From Balneolia bacterium (GTDB lineage: Bacteria; Bacteroidota; Rhodothermia; Balneolales; Cyclonatronaceae), in assembly GCA_022565795.1 (NCBI GenBank), contig JAIUMA010000026.1, forward strand, positions 1 through 42,730: 42,730 nt of DNA. The letters run 5' to 3'. Shown one piece after another: positions 39,686-42,730 of the stretch (positions within the stretch are counted from its first letter, which is position 1; every line of letters begins with the position of its first letter). A program made the translations under genes and the position numbers. Under the pieces are notes generated by a model. The model was not told the DNA's origin, searched no databases, and saw only the letters and a program-made list of their open reading frames with translations.

Positions 39686-40531
39686 ATGCCATCACGCCGC
39701 AAGCTGGACATTCTTATTCTGTCCGACATTCACCTGGGCACTTATGGATGCCACGCCGCTGAGCTGAACGCCTATCTCAAGACTGTAAAGCCGAAAACGC
39801 TTATCCTGAACGGCGATATTATAGATATGTGGCAGTTCAACAAGTACTACTTCCCGGCCAGCCACATCAAAGTGCTGAAGCGCATTATCGGGTTCGTAAG
39901 TGAAGGAACCGAGGTATACTACCTCACCGGCAACCACGACGACAATCTGCGGCGCTTCACCGACCTGCATATGGGCAACCTTCACCTTTCCGACAAACTG
40001 CTGCTTCGGATTGGCGACCAAAAAGCGTGGGTTTTCCACGGTGATGTATTTGACCTCACCATGAAATACTCCAAAGTAGTAGCCCGCCTTGGAAGCATTG
40101 GATACAACACCCTCATCTTCCTGAACCGCGCCATCAACAAGCTTTCTATGCTGGCGGGTTACGGAAAAGTTTCGCTTTCCAAGAAGATTAAGGACAGCGT
40201 GAAGTCCGCCATCAAATTTATCGATGATTTCGAAACCACCGCCACCGATCTGGGCATCGAGAACGGCTATGATTTTGTGATTTGTGGTCACATCCACCGC
40301 CCGGTCATCAAGCGGGTGACCAGTAAAAACGGCTCAATTATGTACCTCAACTCCGGCGACTGGATCGAGAACCTCACCGCGCTGGAGTTTTCCAATGGCG
40401 AATGGACGCTTTTTCAGTATGATGAAGAGAACTTCATCAACAGTGCAGAAAACGAGCCCGAAGAGGAGAGTACTTCCGCCATCCCCGCTGTTCAGTTTGA
40501 AGACATGATTCTTCAGCAGCTGCGCCTTTGA
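39686..40531 (+). CDS. LpxH-like metallophosphoesterase (COG2908 family)
   Basis: A 281-residue calcineurin-fold enzyme. The ATG at 39686 is chosen over an in-frame TTG at 39647 that adds 13 residues of poor quality. Metal-binding motifs in order are LSDIHLG (about 12-18), NGDIIDMWQ, GNHDDNLRRF, FHGDVFD and GHIHRPV. GNHDDNLRR with FHGDVFD is typical of UDP-2,3-diacylglucosamine diphosphatases, the lipid A enzyme LpxH. This longer form is common in the FCB group and may act on another nucleotide- or lipid-linked pyrophosphate. The acidic C-terminal tail is unstructured-looking. It lies 24 bases before a glycosyltransferase and is probably co-transcribed with it. Confidence 0.88.
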   Translation: MPSRRKLDILILSDIHLGTYGCHAAELNAYLKTVKPKTLILNGDIIDMWQFNKYYFPASHIKVLKRIIGFVSEGTEVYYLTGNHDDNLRRFTDLHMGNLHLSDKLLLRIGDQKAWVFHGDVFDLTMKYSKVVARLGSIGYNTLIFLNRAINKLSMLAGYGKVSLSKKIKDSVKSAIKFIDDFETTATDLGIENGYDFVICGHIHRPVIKRVTSKNGSIMYLNSGDWIENLTALEFSNGEWTLFQYDEENFINSAENEPEEESTSAIPAVQFEDMILQQLRL

Positions 40532-40555
40532 TCTGCAAAAGACTTCACCAGGATT

Positions 40556-41578
40556 ATGAAAATACTTTACGGAATTCAGGGAACAGGTAACGGTCACATC
40601 AGCAGGGCCGGAGCTATTCTGCCCGAACTGTGCAGACATGCAACCGTGCATACGCTCATCAGCGGGAGCTCGAACGAGTTTGCGGGGAATTTTCCCACCG
40701 ACTACCGCGTGAGCGGGCTGGGGTTTTCATTTGGTAAAAACGGCGGTATCGACTATAGAGACAGCTTTACAAAAGCCAGACCGGCTGAACTGCTGCAGGA
40801 TGTCCAAAACTTGCCGGTTGAGCAGTATGATCTGATTATTTCGGACTTCGAACCGGTTTCCGCCTGGGCCGGAAAGCTGAAAAACATTCCTGTTCTTGCG
40901 CTCAGCCATCAGGCGGCCTTTCTTTCGGAAAAGTCGCCCCGTCCGGTGTCCAGACAACTTTTTGGCGAGATTCTGTACAGAAACTATGCACCGGCCAATA
41001 GCTACCTGGGGTTTCATTTTGAGTCCTACGACCGGCAGATTTTCACTCCGATTATTCGCCAGGCCGTTCGCGCGCTTTCTCCCGCTGAAGGCGAACACAT
41101 CACCGTTTACCTTCCGGCTTATTCTCCCGAAAAACTGATGCCGCGCCTCACTCAGCTCGAACGTCCGGTTCATCTTTTTACGAAGCATCAGAATCATTAC
41201 AGCTCAGAAAAAAACGTTCAAATCATCCCTGTTGACGGGGAGCTCTATCTGAGCAGCCTGGAATCCTGTAAAGCAGTGGTGTGCGGGGCAGGATTTGAAT
41301 CGCCATCGGAAGCGCTCTATCTGGGCAAACGGATGATATGCATTCCGATGTCGGGTCAGTACGAGCAGCAGTGCAATGCGGCAGCCCTCCGTATGAAGGG
41401 CGTTTCTGTGCTCAGTTCAGCTGATGAGCATCTCCATGAGCACATCAACGAGCTATTGAAGCAACCGGCACCGGCGCCCGTTGCGTACCCGGACATCATC
41501 CCCGATGTTGTGCAACAGGTTTTGAAGTTCGCTGAAAATCCTACAGGTGAAACGCTACGGAAAACTCTGCGCGCTTAG
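40556..41578 (+). CDS. MJ1255/VC2487-type glycosyltransferase
   Basis: A 340-residue GT-B-fold protein related to MurG and UDP-glycosyltransferases. The N-terminus MKILYGIQGTGNGHISRAGAILPEL carries the GxGxGH loop typical of this family. The C-terminal half has the donor-binding stretch VVCGAGFESPSEALYLGKRMICIPMSGQYEQQCNAAALRMKGV (about 240-285), with the Gly-rich loop and Gln-x-x-Asn pattern. Residues between are divergent and the acceptor cannot be named. It follows the LpxH-like gene by 24 bases, which suggests a cell-envelope lipid or glycan step. Its stop TAG overlaps the stop of the convergent symporter gene. Confidence 0.85.
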   Translation: MKILYGIQGTGNGHISRAGAILPELCRHATVHTLISGSSNEFAGNFPTDYRVSGLGFSFGKNGGIDYRDSFTKARPAELLQDVQNLPVEQYDLIISDFEPVSAWAGKLKNIPVLALSHQAAFLSEKSPRPVSRQLFGEILYRNYAPANSYLGFHFESYDRQIFTPIIRQAVRALSPAEGEHITVYLPAYSPEKLMPRLTQLERPVHLFTKHQNHYSSEKNVQIIPVDGELYLSSLESCKAVVCGAGFESPSEALYLGKRMICIPMSGQYEQQCNAAALRMKGVSVLSSADEHLHEHINELLKQPAPAPVAYPDIIPDVVQQVLKFAENPTGETLRKTLRA

Positions 41579-42435
41579 TCCTTAACGAGTCGGTTTCCGG
41601 CCGCAATCACCCCTATTGCGGTTACGAACATAAGCAGGCTGTAGATGGCAATGGGAATCGTAGCCACTGAGTTTTGCAGCAGGGTGGCCGCAATCATAAT
41701 TCCCATTGTGCCGTTCTGAATGCCGGATTCGACCGTTATGGACATTCTCTGACGCACCGGCAGCGCAAAAATGAGCGCTAAGCTATATCCGATTCCCATA
41801 GTGAGCAGATTCAGCGACAATGCGGCCGGACCGGTAAGAATCATGAACTCAACCAGGTTTTCGCGCTCCTGAAGGATGGCGGCTACCATGATTAGCGTAA
41901 AAAATAGCGCCGAGGCAAACTTCACCGGTCGCTCGGCCATTTTGGTAAGCCTTGGGTTCCGGCTTCGGATGAACATGCCTATGCTAACCGGAACAATGGT
42001 TACGCCCATAATCTGTATGATGGTCTGCATCACGGGCAGCATCACGCTTCCCTCCTCGCCGAAGTAACCAATTGACAGATTCACGATTAACGGAATGGTT
42101 GCAATGGTAACGACTGAGCTAACGGCTGTGAGGCTGATGGAAAGCGCCAGATCACCTTTGGCAAGATGGGAAATCAGATTCGACGTCGGACCGCCCGGGC
42201 AGGCAGCAAGGATCATGAGACCGAGCGCGAGTCCGCCGGTGAGCCCGAACAGCTTCACGAGCGCAAAACCGGCCAGCGGAAGCAAAATAAGCTGTGCGCT
42301 TAATCCCAGGGTGATGGCCTTGGGAGCCTTAAGCACCCTGCCGAAGTCCTCAACCCGCAGCGTGATGCCCATTCCCATCATAATAAACGCCAGGGCGAGG
42401 GGAAGAAAAACAGCCGTTAAAATACTTTGTTCCAT
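41575..42435 (-). CDS. Bile acid:sodium symporter (BASS) family transporter
   Basis: A 286-residue membrane protein with nine or ten TM helices. Family features are FIMMGMGITLRVEDFGRVLKAPKAITLGL at the N-terminus, the core motif ILAACPGGPTSNLISHLAKGDLALSISLTAVSSVVTIATIPLIV (about 87-130) and the late ESGIQNGTMGIMIAATLL with the Glu-Ser-Gly-x-Gln-Asn motif of the Na+ sites. Bacterial members move Na+ with organic anions such as bile acids, pantoate or 2-keto acids. The substrate here is unknown. Its stop shares the bases TTAG with the glycosyltransferase stop. Confidence 0.92.
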   Translation of the reverse strand: MEQSILTAVFLPLALAFIMMGMGITLRVEDFGRVLKAPKAITLGLSAQLILLPLAGFALVKLFGLTGGLALGLMILAACPGGPTSNLISHLAKGDLALSISLTAVSSVVTIATIPLIVNLSIGYFGEEGSVMLPVMQTIIQIMGVTIVPVSIGMFIRSRNPRLTKMAERPVKFASALFFTLIMVAAILQERENLVEFMILTGPAALSLNLLTMGIGYSLALIFALPVRQRMSITVESGIQNGTMGIMIAATLLQNSVATIPIAIYSLLMFVTAIGVIAAGNRLVKD

Positions 42436-42527
42436 GGATGGTTAAATGGTGAGAATAAAGATTCCCTGAAAATACCATCAATCGGGGATTATACAACCTG
42501 CGAAGCATTGATTTGATTAACTTAGCT

Positions 42528-42730
42528 TCAGTCTTTCTCAAGGTTTAATCCGGAACTGTTATTCAGAATTTTGAAGCAGATTACACTCCGACCTTCGACA
42601 AGGTCATTTGTTTCTAAACCATTACTGCTCAGGTCTGTAATGGTTATTTCCTCACCCCTGGTTCCGTACCTAAGCCCCCATTCGGGGTCTTTGAAAGTTA
42701 CATGGAAGCTTGAATTGTCTTTCCCCGGAC
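42528..42730 (-). CDS. C-terminal end of an unrecognised gene (cut by window edge)
   Basis: On the minus strand one frame stays open from the window edge to a TGA at 42528-42530, giving 67 visible residues. The other two frames stop within 60 bases. The visible sequence has alternating hydrophobic and polar residues, as in a beta-rich soluble domain (FHVTFKDPEWGLRYG, EEITITDLSSNG, VEGRSVICFKILNNSS). It ends LNLEKD. I do not recognise the family. It lies 92 bases upstream of the BASS gene and points the same way. Confidence 0.6.
   Translation of the reverse strand, partial: PGKDNSSFHVTFKDPEWGLRYGTRGEEITITDLSSNGLETNDLVEGRSVICFKILNNSSGLNLEKD

Noticed and set aside
42350-42541. 63-codon minus-strand ORF over the BASS gene start
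   Set aside because: It overlaps both the BASS N-terminus and the end of the edge gene, and has no features.

Overview
The window is 42.7 kb of dense bacterial chromosome. It looks like an aerobic Gram-negative member of the Balneolota/Rhodothermota (FCB group). The reasons are: a complete alternative complex III (ActA-F) joined to a caa3-type oxidase in one operon; an A2-type oxidase subunit I (YSHP motif), as known in Rhodothermus; an M23 lipoprotein with a HxC zinc motif of the kind I associate with Bacteroidota; TAnnTTTG-like promoter boxes; acidic proteins; and several Na+-coupled transporters. The phylum is inferred from gene content. I see no tRNA, rRNA, CRISPR array, insertion sequence or prophage.

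Layout. 1-8287 (+): 3' part of ligA, a STAS protein, an SSS-family Na+ symporter, a PgpH-like 7TM-HD phosphodiesterase, a Xer recombinase and mtnA. 8288-9668 (-): an HD hydrolase and a YciO-type protein. 9867-10571 (+): a UPF0173 metallo-hydrolase. 10658-12646: ctaB (-) and ctaA (+), divergent haem A genes, each ending at a strong hairpin terminator. 12763-25428 (-): a 12-gene respiratory operon, actABCDEF, a single-TM unknown, SCO, then cox subunits II, I, III and IV. 25851-30310 (-): an RND pump and its lipoprotein adaptor. 30626-32415 (+): an M23 lipoprotein and a 104-aa unknown. 32435-36168 (-): a DASS/SLC13 transporter, a stand-alone receiver and a histidine kinase in one operon. 36521-37387 (+): purU. 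37510-39433 (-): hflK-hflC. 39686-41578 (+): an LpxH-like phosphoesterase and a glycosyltransferase. 41575-42435 (-): a BASS-family symporter. 42528-42730 (-): the C-terminal end of an unrecognised gene cut by the window edge.

How the genes work together. ACIII takes electrons from menaquinol and passes them through the ActA pentahaem and ActE monohaem cytochromes to the CuA and haem c of oxidase subunit II. SCO loads CuA, and CtaB and CtaA make the haem A for subunit I. The second functional unit is DASS transporter, receiver and kinase. The transporter carries a ~90-residue insert, predicted periplasmic, that resembles the membrane-proximal domain of RND adaptor proteins. The kinase carries a CRP-like domain that seems to lack the usual cyclic-nucleotide contacts. 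This operon is the best candidate here for something not yet described. The rest is mostly housekeeping and well-known accessory genes.
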